Source: Trichomonas vaginalis G3
Taxonomy: Eukaryota > Parabasalia > Trichomonadida > Trichomonadidae
DNA: 64,000 bases
Assembly: GCF_026262505.1 (NCBI RefSeq)
Contig: NC_067208.1
Span: 15,013,962-15,077,961, forward strand
Direction of reading: 5' to 3'
The notes under the pieces were generated by a model. The model was not told the DNA's origin. It saw only the letters and a program-made list of their open reading frames with translations, and searched no databases. The translations under genes and the position numbers were made by a program. This document shows positions 51,343-60,378 of the stretch, in pieces (within the stretch, counting starts at the first letter, position 1; every line of letters starts with the position of its first letter).

Positions 51343-51927
51343 ATGACCGAAGAAGTTGAAACGGTAGATTTGACACCACAAACAAAAAGTTCAGAACCAT
51401 TGTCAAAACCTGTCAAAGAACTTACAGATGAAGAGAAAAATTCAATAATAGAAAGTGCCAGGTCTGGAAATACAAACCCTAACTATAAAGTCACTTTTCA
51501 TAAAAATGGAACGGCAAGTATCTCAAAAAAGAAACAGACTCTCACAAATAAAATATTGAAGTCTGAAGGAGCTTTCGAGACAACAGATGGAAAAGTTTAC
51601 TTCACTGACCAACAGTTCATTATAGAACATCTCATTGACTTAGAGTCGAAATATTCTAAACTTTACAACAAACACAAAAAGTTGAAAGGAAAACAAAAAC
51701 AAATGGCATATGATATTTATGAAGATGTTGACGACACAACTATTCCTGCAAGTGAGGTAAAGTCAAAGGAACCGAAAAGTGACGAAAAACTGATAGAAGA
51801 AGAGAAACCAAAAACTGAAGATAAACCAAAACCAAAGTTTAGTTTCCAAACTAAACCAAGTCAACCTTCATTAGCTGGTATGGGTTGGCGTCAAAGACTT
51901 ATGGCAGCAGGCGGTTATGTAAAGTAA
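51343..51927 (+). CDS. Lys/Glu-rich coiled-coil protein
   Basis: A 194-aa protein. A Thr/Pro-rich start, a compact part KVTFHKNGTASISKKKQTL, a coiled coil around LIDLESKYSKLYNKHKKLKG, an acidic-basic low-complexity stretch and a basic end (MGWRQRLMAAGGYVK). Likely a core or scaffold protein. No family recognised. Same leader as 51171. Confidence 0.5.
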   Translation: MTEEVETVDLTPQTKSSEPLSKPVKELTDEEKNSIIESARSGNTNPNYKVTFHKNGTASISKKKQTLTNKILKSEGAFETTDGKVYFTDQQFIIEHLIDLESKYSKLYNKHKKLKGKQKQMAYDIYEDVDDTTIPASEVKSKEPKSDEKLIEEEKPKTEDKPKPKFSFQTKPSQPSLAGMGWRQRLMAAGGYVK

Positions 51928-51960
51928 AGAGAAAAAAAATATTTTTTTATTTTTATAAAA

Positions 51961-52680
51961 ATGCCCCCATATAGAATGGATAGAAAATCTGCTAGAATAA
52001 AAGCAGAGTTGCAAAGTTATGGTTGGAGAGTTTCGAAGAAGTTTAAATATAGGAAGGGAAGACCCATAAAAGTCTATGACAAATTGTCTGGTCTTCGCTA
52101 CGAAATGGATTTGGAAACAGCACGTGCAAATTATCCAAACAGACTAGAGAGGTTAGAAGAAGAACGTCTTATGGACATGCCTTTCGATGTTAGTGAACCT
52201 CAAGTTGAAGGACACGACGGCTTTGCCAGATTCTACTGGAAACATGACGAACAATTGCATCCTTTGAGAAGGAAAAAAGGAAAAGGTGAAGACGCACATG
52301 CTCCCATGGAAAGAACAAGATATGCATATGAGAAGTACCGTGAAGTTAGAAGTCAAATTACTTCTGGTCGAACCTTTACAGTAAACTTTGACGAAGGAAA
52401 GAACAAAGAAGGCTTCATGGGTGTACTTGCTGCCATACAAGACGGAAATAAGAAAGGACGCAATCTCAGATTAACCATAACAGATTTGGATGGTCACATT
52501 TACTATGCATATGGCAATGTCACAACAGCTGCAAAACTTCTTGACGCTTTCAAGACTACAAAGAGAGAACAAATGGTTGACTCCGACTCAGACATTTTGG
52601 ATGCAATTGAAGGAATTGCAAGTGTCAAGTTCGAATGGTACCAACCTAACCCTCAAGCAGTCAGACAACTTGTTTGTTAG
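51961..52680 (+). CDS. Hypothetical protein with basic N-terminus
   Basis: A 239-aa protein. The N-terminus (MPPYRMDRKSARIKAEL, then KKFKYRKGRP) is strongly basic, which suits DNA binding or a nuclear signal. The C-terminal half (LRLTITDLDGHIYYAYGNV) looks globular. No family recognised. It lies in the late-type block and is preceded by TTTTTATAAAA directly before the ATG. Confidence 0.5.
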   Translation: MPPYRMDRKSARIKAELQSYGWRVSKKFKYRKGRPIKVYDKLSGLRYEMDLETARANYPNRLERLEEERLMDMPFDVSEPQVEGHDGFARFYWKHDEQLHPLRRKKGKGEDAHAPMERTRYAYEKYREVRSQITSGRTFTVNFDEGKNKEGFMGVLAAIQDGNKKGRNLRLTITDLDGHIYYAYGNVTTAAKLLDAFKTTKREQMVDSDSDILDAIEGIASVKFEWYQPNPQAVRQLVC

Positions 52681-52735
52681 ATGAGAAATATGAAATGGCA
52701 TACCATTTTAAACCATATATTTTTACATATATTAA

Positions 52736-53596
52736 ATGCTTCAGGTTGAAAAACAAAGAACAAAAGTAGCAGATACAAAACCATTAGACTATATCTTTAC
52801 AAATGCTGGTAGGACTATTTCAGATGAGGAAATTTCATCCCGTTCATACAGGTTTGACTATCCAATTCGTTGGCTTCAAAGTCCTTCAGATGCAAAGGCA
52901 ATAGGATTTAGAAGAGTTTTGTTTTCAAATAGAACTAACGCATTTATGTTCGCAGTATATTTTCATGGGCAGTATAAAGGTTCTGATGGTCTAATAGACA
53001 AATTTGATGAAATGAGGATCTTTACAGTTCGTTCAGACGAAAGTCTTGAGAAAACTCTAAATGACTTTCAAACTCAAATAAACAAATACTATTGGGAATT
53101 TCAAGAAAAATACGACTCTTTACTAAACGGAACATACTATCTGAAACTAGAATATGACAAGATGAACTCCACCGTTTCATTTCAAAAGATTGAAATTAAC
53201 CCTCCAAGAGATACGGAGTTTTTATTTTGGGGAGTAGACAAACGTTCTTGGGCACAATTTCTTCGGTTACTAAACCAGAACGAACCATTACCACCAGATG
53301 GTCCATTTCAATTTATACTTCCACCAGCAGATTTGACAGTTTATAGAAACGTGTTTGACCCTCAAAATGTTATGTGCCATGCAAGTTTCAGTTCAAGCAA
53401 CAATAGTTTTCTATGTATTGGTAAGGACGTTTATGACTTTGCTTCTAAATTCTACGAACCACCTAGTAACAGTTTCTCTGACTTTCAAGTTTGGTTCACA
53501 ACAAATGGTGTGCAGCATATTATACCATTGTACTATGACTTTTATCTCGAATTGTCTTTCATATACAACTACGGAAAAGTGCTGAAAAAGTATTGA
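52736..53596 (+). CDS. Capsid-like protein, YP-W/KAIGFR family, copy 2
   Basis: A 286-aa intact paralogue of 47365-48213: TKPLDYIFTNAGRTISDEE, YRFDYPIRWLQSPSDAKAI and YEPPSNSFSDFQVWFTT. Having two members in one element suggests two capsid positions or a heteromer. TTTTTA box 11 bp before the ATG. Confidence 0.6.
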   Translation: MLQVEKQRTKVADTKPLDYIFTNAGRTISDEEISSRSYRFDYPIRWLQSPSDAKAIGFRRVLFSNRTNAFMFAVYFHGQYKGSDGLIDKFDEMRIFTVRSDESLEKTLNDFQTQINKYYWEFQEKYDSLLNGTYYLKLEYDKMNSTVSFQKIEINPPRDTEFLFWGVDKRSWAQFLRLLNQNEPLPPDGPFQFILPPADLTVYRNVFDPQNVMCHASFSSSNNSFLCIGKDVYDFASKFYEPPSNSFSDFQVWFTTNGVQHIIPLYYDFYLELSFIYNYGKVLKKY

Positions 53597-54903
53597 ATGT
53601 GAAGTTTAGGTGAAGTGGTGAGATCTCACCTCTTTTCTCACCTGTTTTTTCACCCGTTGAATTTTCATGAATTTTCCCGAAATAAAAAATATATTTAGGT
53701 GAAGTGGTGAGATCTCACCTCTTTTCTCACCTCTTTTCTCACCTCATGAATTTTCATGAATTTTGTGCTGAAAACATAGCACAAAAATACTTTTAGGTGA
53801 AGTGGTGAGATCTCACCTGTTTTCTCACCTGTTTTCTCACCTGTTGAATTTTGTTGCTGAATTCGGCAAAAATATATTTTAGGGTAGATGGTTTTTAGGT
53901 GTCACCAGGTCCCTCGGTCCCTCGGTCCCTCGGTCATTTTAACTTCTCTGAAAAAGTGTGACAACATGACATTTAGACAACAACACAGGAAATAAACTTC
54001 TTCGTATATGTTTTGTCAAGACTTCTTCGTAAATGTTTTGTCACCCGTTGAATTTTGTATAAAAAGCAACCGCCGGAATTCCGGCGGTTGGTATATTCTT
54101 CACAAAATGCTTGTTTTGTCAAGACTTCATCGTATATGTTTTGAAGAACTGAAGGTGTCACCAGGTCCCTCGGTCCCTCGGTCCCTCGGTCATTTTAACT
54201 TCTCTGAAAAAGTGTGACAACATGACATTTTGACAACAGTCCAGGAAATAAACTTCTTCTTCGTAAATGTTTTGTCATGACTTCTTCGTAAATGTTTTGT
54301 CAAGACTTCTTCGTATATGTTTTTGTCAAGGTTTCATCGTATATGTTTTGTCAAGGTTTCATCGTAAATGTTTTGTCAAGACTTCTTCGTAAATGTTTTG
54401 TCAAGACTTCTTCATCGTAAATGTTTTGTCAAGGTTTCATCGTAATGAGCGTAAATCAGACAAAAATATATTTTAGGTGAAGAGGTGCGATCTCACCTCC
54501 TTTTTCACCTGTTTTTTCACCTCTTGAATTTTCATGACTTCTTCTTCGTATATGTTTTGTCAAGACTTCTTCGTATATGTTTTGTCAAGACTTCTTCGTA
54601 TATGTTTTTGTCAAGGTTTCATCGTAAATGTTTTGTCAAGGTTTCATCGTACATGTTTTGTCAAGGTTTCATCGTACATGTTTTGTCATGACTTCATCGT
54701 ATATGTTTTGTCACCCGTTGAATTTTGTATAAAAAGCAACCGCCGGAATTCCGGCGGTTGGTATATTCTTCACAAAATGCTTGTTTTGAGGTCGAGCCAC
54801 TTTTGGTTCACCGTATTTTTCAACCAAAACTCATGAATTTTCCCGAAATAAAAAATAAAGTTAGTTTTTTTAAAAAAATATTTTTTATTTTTATTGTAAG
54901 AAC
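53597..54903. repeat. Intergenic repeat region of the outer element, left block
   Basis: No gene. It holds several GGTGAGATCTCACC palindromes with TTTTCTCACCTG units (53,600-53,850 and 54,475-54,530) and a ragged 25-bp minisatellite of GACTTCTTCGTAAATG and TTTTGTCAA. GGTCCCTCGGTCCCTCGG occurs at about 53,910 and 54,165. A perfect 24-bp palindrome centred on CCGGAATTCCGG lies at 54067-54090 and 54737-54760. Confidence 0.8.
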
Positions 54904-55818
54904 ATGTTAGCAACAACTTCACCAAACTCTTTAGTCATGAACCCAACATCTATGTTAGTAGAGATGAAAAGCTTCATTCCTTCTTCATATACTTTCGAAA
55001 CAGAAATCCAGAAGATAAAGCAGGAACTTCTCCAAGGAGATTTAGACTGTTGTGCAAAAGATGAAACAAATGAAGAATATCTTTATGAAATGCAGGATAT
55101 TATTGACCATCTACCTAAACTTCCTGAAATACAACAACAAAAGCTCACTATTCCTGAATTCGATGAAATTGAAGTGAAACCAACTGACTCAGTAGAAATA
55201 AAGAAGTTCATACGAAAGGTAAACTATGAGTTTCTTGGATTTCATTGCAACCACAAAGTCATGGACAAAGACTGCGATATGGTATATAAGAATGTTTCTG
55301 ACATATATAAATCTGAAGAATTTAAGACCTACGACAACTTTGTTTCGTTAGTTGCTGAATGTGTATGGCAGATAAGAGATAAAGATAGAAGAGGTAAGGT
55401 ATGGAACGAACAAATAAAACCCGCAACTTTTGAGTTAAAGAAAACCATTGACGCTATAGTTGTACTTGCAGGTCAAATTTCAATGTACAATGCTAAAATG
55501 AACCCACAATGTTCAAAATGTAAAGCAGCAATGAAGAAATATAACTACTCCGTCAAAGAGATAGAACGTATGAGAAACGACTATGCTGACTTAAAGAAAG
55601 AAGTAGAGAAACCAGCAGAAGATAAAATGGACATGTTGACATTTCTGAACAAAAACTATCCAACAGCAGAAGATTTCCTTCTATCTGACGTCAAGAAGAA
55701 GTATAAAGAGACTTTCAATATTGTGAAAACTTTTGACATACTGACAGAAGAAATCGAAGCTACAAAACTGTTTAGGATTTCAAATATACATCGTACAATT
55801 CATGTAAAACGCTTGTGA
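54904..55818 (+). CDS. Conserved 304-aa Maverick protein of unknown function
   Basis: Intact; the inner element has a broken copy at 33724-34689. Helical and acidic, with KPTDSVEIKKFIRKVNYEF, GFHCNHKVMDKDCDMVY and a C-terminal CSKC pair (PQCSKCKAAMKKYNY) that might bind zinc together with the upstream Cys/His. It lies among KilA-N genes and repeats, so a regulatory or replication role is possible. No family recognised. Confidence 0.6.
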   Translation: MLATTSPNSLVMNPTSMLVEMKSFIPSSYTFETEIQKIKQELLQGDLDCCAKDETNEEYLYEMQDIIDHLPKLPEIQQQKLTIPEFDEIEVKPTDSVEIKKFIRKVNYEFLGFHCNHKVMDKDCDMVYKNVSDIYKSEEFKTYDNFVSLVAECVWQIRDKDRRGKVWNEQIKPATFELKKTIDAIVVLAGQISMYNAKMNPQCSKCKAAMKKYNYSVKEIERMRNDYADLKKEVEKPAEDKMDMLTFLNKNYPTAEDFLLSDVKKKYKETFNIVKTFDILTEEIEATKLFRISNIHRTIHVKRL

Positions 55819-57018
55819 AAAAAACAGGTGAGAAAAGAGGTGAGAAAAGAGGTGAGATCTCACCTCTTCACCTAAAATATATTTTTGCTGAGTAAAATGA
55901 CCAAATTTCATTATATAACTGTTATTTTTTTACGAAGAGAACTTTGACACTTCGTCAAAAAAATCCCTGAAATCATATCTTTTATACAAAATTCAAGAGG
56001 TGAAAAAACAGGTGAAAAAACAGGTGAGATCTCACCTCTTCACCTAAAATATATTTTTGGTTCATTTACGCTCATTTCGATGAAATCATGACAAAACATG
56101 TACGATGAAATCATGACAAAACATTTACACTCATTTCGATGAAGAAGTCATGACAAAACATATACGAAGAAGTCTTGACAAAACATGTACGAAGAAGTTT
56201 TGACAAAACATATACGAAGAAATCATGAAAATTCAAGAGGTGAAAAAAGAGGTGAGAAAACAGGTGAGATCTCACCTCTTCACCTAAAATATATTTTTGT
56301 CTGATTTACGCTCATTACGAAGAAGTCTTGACAAAACATTTACGAAGAAGTTTTGACAAAACATATACGAAGAAGTTTATTTCCTGTGTTGTTGTCAAAA
56401 TGTCATGTTGTCACCATTTTCAAAAAGATGTTAGTTGACCGAGGGACCGAGGGACCGAGGGACCTGGTTCCACCTAAAATATATTTTTGTCTGAGTAAAA
56501 TGACCAAATTTCATTATATAACTGTTATTTTTTTACGAAGAGAACTTTGACACTTCGTAAAAAAATCCCTGAAATCATATCTTTTATACAAGATAAATGA
56601 AAAAATTTCTCTAGACCGACTTTTTTTGGTCTTGCATAAAACTCATGAAAATCGTGAAAAAATGACCAAATTTCATTATATAACTGTTATTTTTTGACGA
56701 AGAGAACTTTAACACTTCGTCAAAAAAATCCCTGAAATCGTGAAAAAATGACTAAATTTCATTATATAACTGTTATTTTTTGACGAAGAGAACTTTAACA
56801 CTTCGTCAAAAAAATCCCTGAAATCGTGAAAAAATGACCAAATTTCATTATATAACTGTTATTTTTTGACGAAGAGAACTTTAACACTTCGTCAAAAAAA
56901 TCCCTGAAATCATATCTTTTATACATGAAAATCGTGAATTTCCTTAAGATACAAGATAGAAAAAATAAAGTTAGTTTTTTATAAAATATTTTTTTTATCT
57001 TGTATGTAAGAACAGAAA
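55819..57018. repeat. Intergenic repeat region of the outer element, right block
   Basis: Mirror image of the left block in part: the minisatellite and the GAGGGACC triplets occur here in reverse orientation (56,090-56,380 and 56,437-56,465), with palindromes at 55,840, 56,020 and 56,260. From 56,499 to 56,920 an 84-bp unit with the hairpin TTTTTGACGAAG/CTTCGTCAAAAA recurs about four times; one more copy is at 55,896. The KilA leader motif (57001-57015) closes it. Confidence 0.8.
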
Positions 57019-57161
57019 ATGACAAACATTGAGTTTGAAACAGTTAGAAAGATAGACAATGACACCAAAGTGGTTAGAATAGGTGATTTAAACGTAAGAT
57101 ACTCAAAGAAATACAACAAATATTCTTTGTCAGACATTCTAACACTATCTGGAAAGAAAAC
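57019..57161 (+). CDS. KilA-N/GIY-YIG protein, N-terminal part (interrupted)
   Basis: MTNIEFETVRKIDN... leads into the KilA-N block RDLNVRYSKKYNKYSLSDIL shared with 59133-59683. The gene is split by the 57162-59132 insertion, and its last 79 bp (57083-57161) are duplicated on the far side. The TGTATGTAAGAACAG motif lies three bases before the ATG. Confidence 0.7.
57083..57161 (+). repeat. 79-bp direct repeat flanking an insertion, left copy
   Basis: Identical at every base to 59133-59211. It is KilA-N coding sequence, so it was duplicated when the intervening 1971 bp arrived. Confidence 0.9.
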
Positions 57162-57468
57162 GAAACAATAAGAATTACCGAAAAAGTGACAAAACATCAA
57201 AAACAGGGAGGGGGTCTCAATTTTTATTACTTATATTATTTTACAATATTTATATAAATACTCTTTATAATATATTTTACTATAAAATTATACCTCAAAT
57301 TCAAATATTTAAAATATTATTTACATAATTATCTCAAAATTATATTTTTATATATTATTTTTCATATGTATAAATCATATAATCTATATCTATGCAAATC
57401 TCATCTAAAAATTTTTGAAACAAACCGCTACCATTTTATAATGGTCCATCTTAAATTCATCATAAATT

Positions 57469-58477
57469 CTGGTACATGTTAGTACCAGAGTCTTCAAATC
57501 TCAAACACTCTGGTACCAACATGTACCAGACGCGAGTTTCCAATGCCCTCGTACGATTTTCTATTAAGATCTTCTTGAATGAGAAGGTCTTCATAGAAAC
57601 TCGTACGAGGGCTTCTCTTTTAAATACTCTGGTACCTGCTGGTATCGGAGTCGACTTTACAGCCCTTTCCCCAATTTTGAAGCTGGGGAAAGTTTTCAAG
57701 CAATGAAAGGGAAGCTCTCGCTATGAGGTGAAAATCTAGAATTTTTACCTCATAGCGAGTAATCCTTTGTTAATTGCTTGAAAACTTTCTTCAAATTATC
57801 AAAATTTCGAGGAAAGTTTCCTTGCTTCAAAGTAGAGATGGAGCCCTTTGAGCCACTGCATATAGGTCAGTGACTCAAAATACTCCATCTCTACTAGAAA
57901 TCGCCAAAATTTGGGTCGCAATTTTTGAAATGCGACGCAAGTTTGGGCAATTTCGCGAGGGACTTGCTCCATTTGGTGCATAGATTCACACTCTATGCAC
58001 CAGATGGAACAATTCTTTCGCTGACAGCGGGAAACTTTGTCTGAATAGTTTAACATTCAGACAAAGTTTTCCGCTGTCAGAGAGGGAATGGAAGGGTAAG
58101 AGGTATATATTCATAATGTATACCTCTTACTCTTCCATTCCCTCAAGAAAGTTCAAAAACTTGGGTGCAATCAGAACTGATTGCACCCAAGTTTTTGAAC
58201 TTTATATAAGGAATTGTTGGCTATGATGTACTGATCATGAATCAGTACATCATAGCCAACAATTCCTTCGCAAACAGTGGAAACTTTGTCTGAATAGTTT
58301 AACATTCAGACAAAATTTCCCGCTGTCAGGGAGGGAATTAGAGGGTGGGAGATATATAGATAGACTATAAATCTCTCATCCTTTAATTCCCTCAAGAAAG
58401 TTCAAAAACTTGGGTGCAATCAGTTCTGATTGCACCCAAGTTTTTGAATTTTGTATAAGGAATTGTTGGCTATGATG
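57469..58477. repeat. Array of about fourteen back-to-back hairpins
   Basis: Successive inverted repeats of 45-100 bp abut each other. The clearest are 58151-58200 (24-bp perfect arms, 2-nt centre), 58208-58268 (28-bp perfect arms, 5-nt loop), 58021-58080, 58082-58143, 57688-57789 and 57831-57894. Four hairpins (58021-58268) recur with a 250-bp period at 58271-58477, the last being only a left arm. Arms are GC-balanced and differ between hairpins, so this is not simple sequence. Confidence 0.85.
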
Positions 58478-58480
58478 TGG

Positions 58481-59019
58481 ATAGCCGCTGCCAGACCAAA
58501 TGAATTAACCGTTGTGAATAACGTTTCTGAATCTTTATTTAAAAGATAAAATATCACGATTTTGGCTGCGTTAAAAATCAAAGAATTGATGTTTTTGTCA
58601 AAAATCTTTTAGAAGAAGTTGCACCCAATTACTTTTATCGTATTAAAAACGATTTACTTCAAACAGGTTTTATTCCTTCAATTAGAATTCGCGAGCCTCG
58701 ATTGACATATTATAAAACAAAATTGAAAAGAGAAGTTCAATCACGTTTATACCAAGTATTAAATTTTGTTCAGAATCAAGAAGCCAATTTGAATCCATTA
58801 AGATTTTTATTGGAAAATGCTGAAGAAAAACTTTCTCAAATAAATGAGAAGATACAAAATTCAATTACATATTTAAGATCGTTTGAAATTCCAAATGAAT
58901 TGTTAGATACGTATATGTTAGAAATTAATGAATTTTGTTATAATTCTCCAGATTATATTTTAGAACATTTCGAAGAATTTTTAGAGGATTTCAAAGAAAA
59001 GAATAATTTAATAGACTAA
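58481..59019 (+). pseudogene. Gene relic of unknown family next to the hairpin array
   Basis: A frame without a proper start encodes a helical, charged segment. It is readable from about 58,560 (VKNQRIDVFVKNLLEEVAP) and clear from 58,702 to 59,019, ending in HFEEFLEDFKEKNNL. It looks like the end of a host or repeat-family protein. No family recognised. Base use is more AT-rich than that of the Maverick genes. Confidence 0.4.
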
Positions 59020-59132
59020 AAAATTTATTATTTTTATTTATTGTGAATTTTAAATTGTCACTTTTTAAGTGTTACTCCCTATTGAAAGTGTCACTTTTTG
59101 GGTGTCACTTTTTCGGAAATTCTTATATACTC

Positions 59133-59683
59133 GTGATTTAAACGTAAGATACTCAAAGAAATACAACAAATATTCTTTGTCAGACATTCTAACACTATCT
59201 GGAAAGAAAACATCCCACGACTGGGTTAGAACTGCTTCTACTCAGAAAATTTTGACAAGAAATCCTGAGCTTATGATATCGGTAAGATTCTATGGAACTG
59301 CAGCATATCTCATCGACAAAAGTCTTATACCAATAGTTTTGTTATGGTTAGACCCAGTTGTTGGATATAACTTCATAACATATGGTTCATTCGATACGGA
59401 ACGTTGCAGTGAAGGCTTACTTTACATCGTTCAGAAACCGAAGGACTTCAATACAAAGAGATATAAGATAGGAAGAACATATAATATAACTCAAAGATAT
59501 GACAGTACAGTCAATAGAGTTAAGGTTGTGTTTGTTAACGATATGAGAGCTGCTGAAACAGAACTACTTGAAAAGTTTGAGAAAATGTATGGTGCTCCCA
59601 CGAAAGGTAAAGAAACGTTTGAAGTAGATGAGATAGGTAAAGCTATAAAATTATTTGACGAAGTTGCTGAAAAATACATGTAA
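59133..59683 (+). CDS. KilA-N/GIY-YIG protein, C-terminal part (interrupted)
   Basis: Begins with the 79-bp duplicated KilA-N sequence and carries the rest of the protein: VRFYGTAAYLIDKSLIPIVL (end of KilA-N) and a T5orf172/MUG113 (GIY-YIG-like) domain, GLLYIVQKPKDF, YKIGRTYNITQRYD and the conserved late Glu in RAAETELLEKFEKMYG. KilA-N plus GIY-YIG is a common pair in large DNA viruses. The open frame continues upstream into the insertion, which is not part of the gene. Confidence 0.75.
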
Positions 59684-59719
59684 AGCGTTTATTTTTGGTC
59701 TTTTGTGAAAGTCAGGAAA

Positions 59720-60378
59720 TAACGCTAATTTTTTATAAAATATTTTTTTTATTTTGTATGTAAGGACAGAAATGTCAACATCAGAGAACACAACAATTGC
59801 TATCGTTCATGAAGTCATAAGATTTTATAAATTGTATATTTGACGTAAATTTATTTCCATCTGGCTTCCCACCGCATAAGATATTCATACGTGTTTGTAA
59901 GACATTCACAAAACTTCTTTTCTATTGCATCTAATCTTGCGTTATTTTTTTCAATAACTTGTCTGTATTCTTCATCATCTCCAGCAGTGTTTGGGTCTTC
60001 ACGTTTAAAATATTCATTGTTAACCAATTTTTTATCTACAAATTTTATTAGTGTTTGATTCACTTCGTTATGATAACGGTCATATTCTTTCAATACGTAA
60101 GTGAAGACAAAATGCGTCGTACCTTCAATCTTAAAGCTTAAAGAACTTTCAACACAGTTTTGAGGGTCTGTCAGTGCGTCAATGAGATAGTATTCGAAGT
60201 CAGTCAATAATTTTTTTAAAGTCATTTCATACAGGATAAAATTTAATGTTGTGAAGAAATAGTGTTTATCTCAGAAAAAATAACGCTAATTTTTTATAAA
60301 ATATTTTTTTTATTTTGTATGTAAGGACAGATATGTCAACAACAGAGAACACAACAACTGCTATCGTTCATGAAGACA
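59720..60378. repeat. Direct repeat of a KilA leader and first codons around the 124-aa gene
   Basis: 59720-59818 and 60280-60378 are nearly the same: T-rich tract, TGTATGTAAGGACAG, ATGTCAACA and the first 20 codons. The first copy stops where the block with the 124-aa gene begins. The junction resembles the one at 35,318 in the inner element, so this block has been duplicated or moved as a unit. Confidence 0.7.
59851..60225 (-). CDS. Conserved 124-aa Maverick protein, outer copy
   Basis: Nearly identical in protein and DNA to 35351-35725 of the inner element, including its downstream flank. Acidic and helical. Its start is about 100 bp from the divergent KilA-N-like gene at 60333. Function unknown. 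Confidence 0.65.
   Translation of the reverse strand: MTLKKLLTDFEYYLIDALTDPQNCVESSLSFKIEGTTHFVFTYVLKEYDRYHNEVNQTLIKFVDKKLVNNEYFKREDPNTAGDDEEYRQVIEKNNARLDAIEKKFCECLTNTYEYLMRWEARWK

Larger units (their letters stand above)
57162..59132. mobile_element. 1.97-kb non-autonomous insertion with short inverted ends and hairpin array
   Basis: Ends ATAAGAATTACCGAAAAAGTGACA-type (57168-57191, read in two pieces: ATAAGAATTACCG and AAAAAGTGACA) and the reverse complement TGTCACTTTTTCGG with AAATTCTTAT (59103-59126) differ at one base. Six bases on each side separate them from the 79-bp repeats. TGTCACTTTTT recurs three times near the right end. Inside are about 0.3 kb of AT-rich DNA, the hairpin array and a gene relic. 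No transposase. Confidence 0.65.

Noticed and set aside
57240-57420. Replication origin in the very AT-rich stretch
   Set aside because: High AT alone is common in this genome and nothing else supports an origin.
57469-58477. CRISPR array
   Set aside because: The units are unlike hairpins without a constant repeat, no spacer pattern of even length exists, and the genome is eukaryotic.
59031-59132. Right-hand part (from 59,133) as a wholly separate Maverick with its own left end here
   Set aside because: Not excluded, but the 79-bp duplication and facing inverted ends make a single insertion into one gene the simpler reading.
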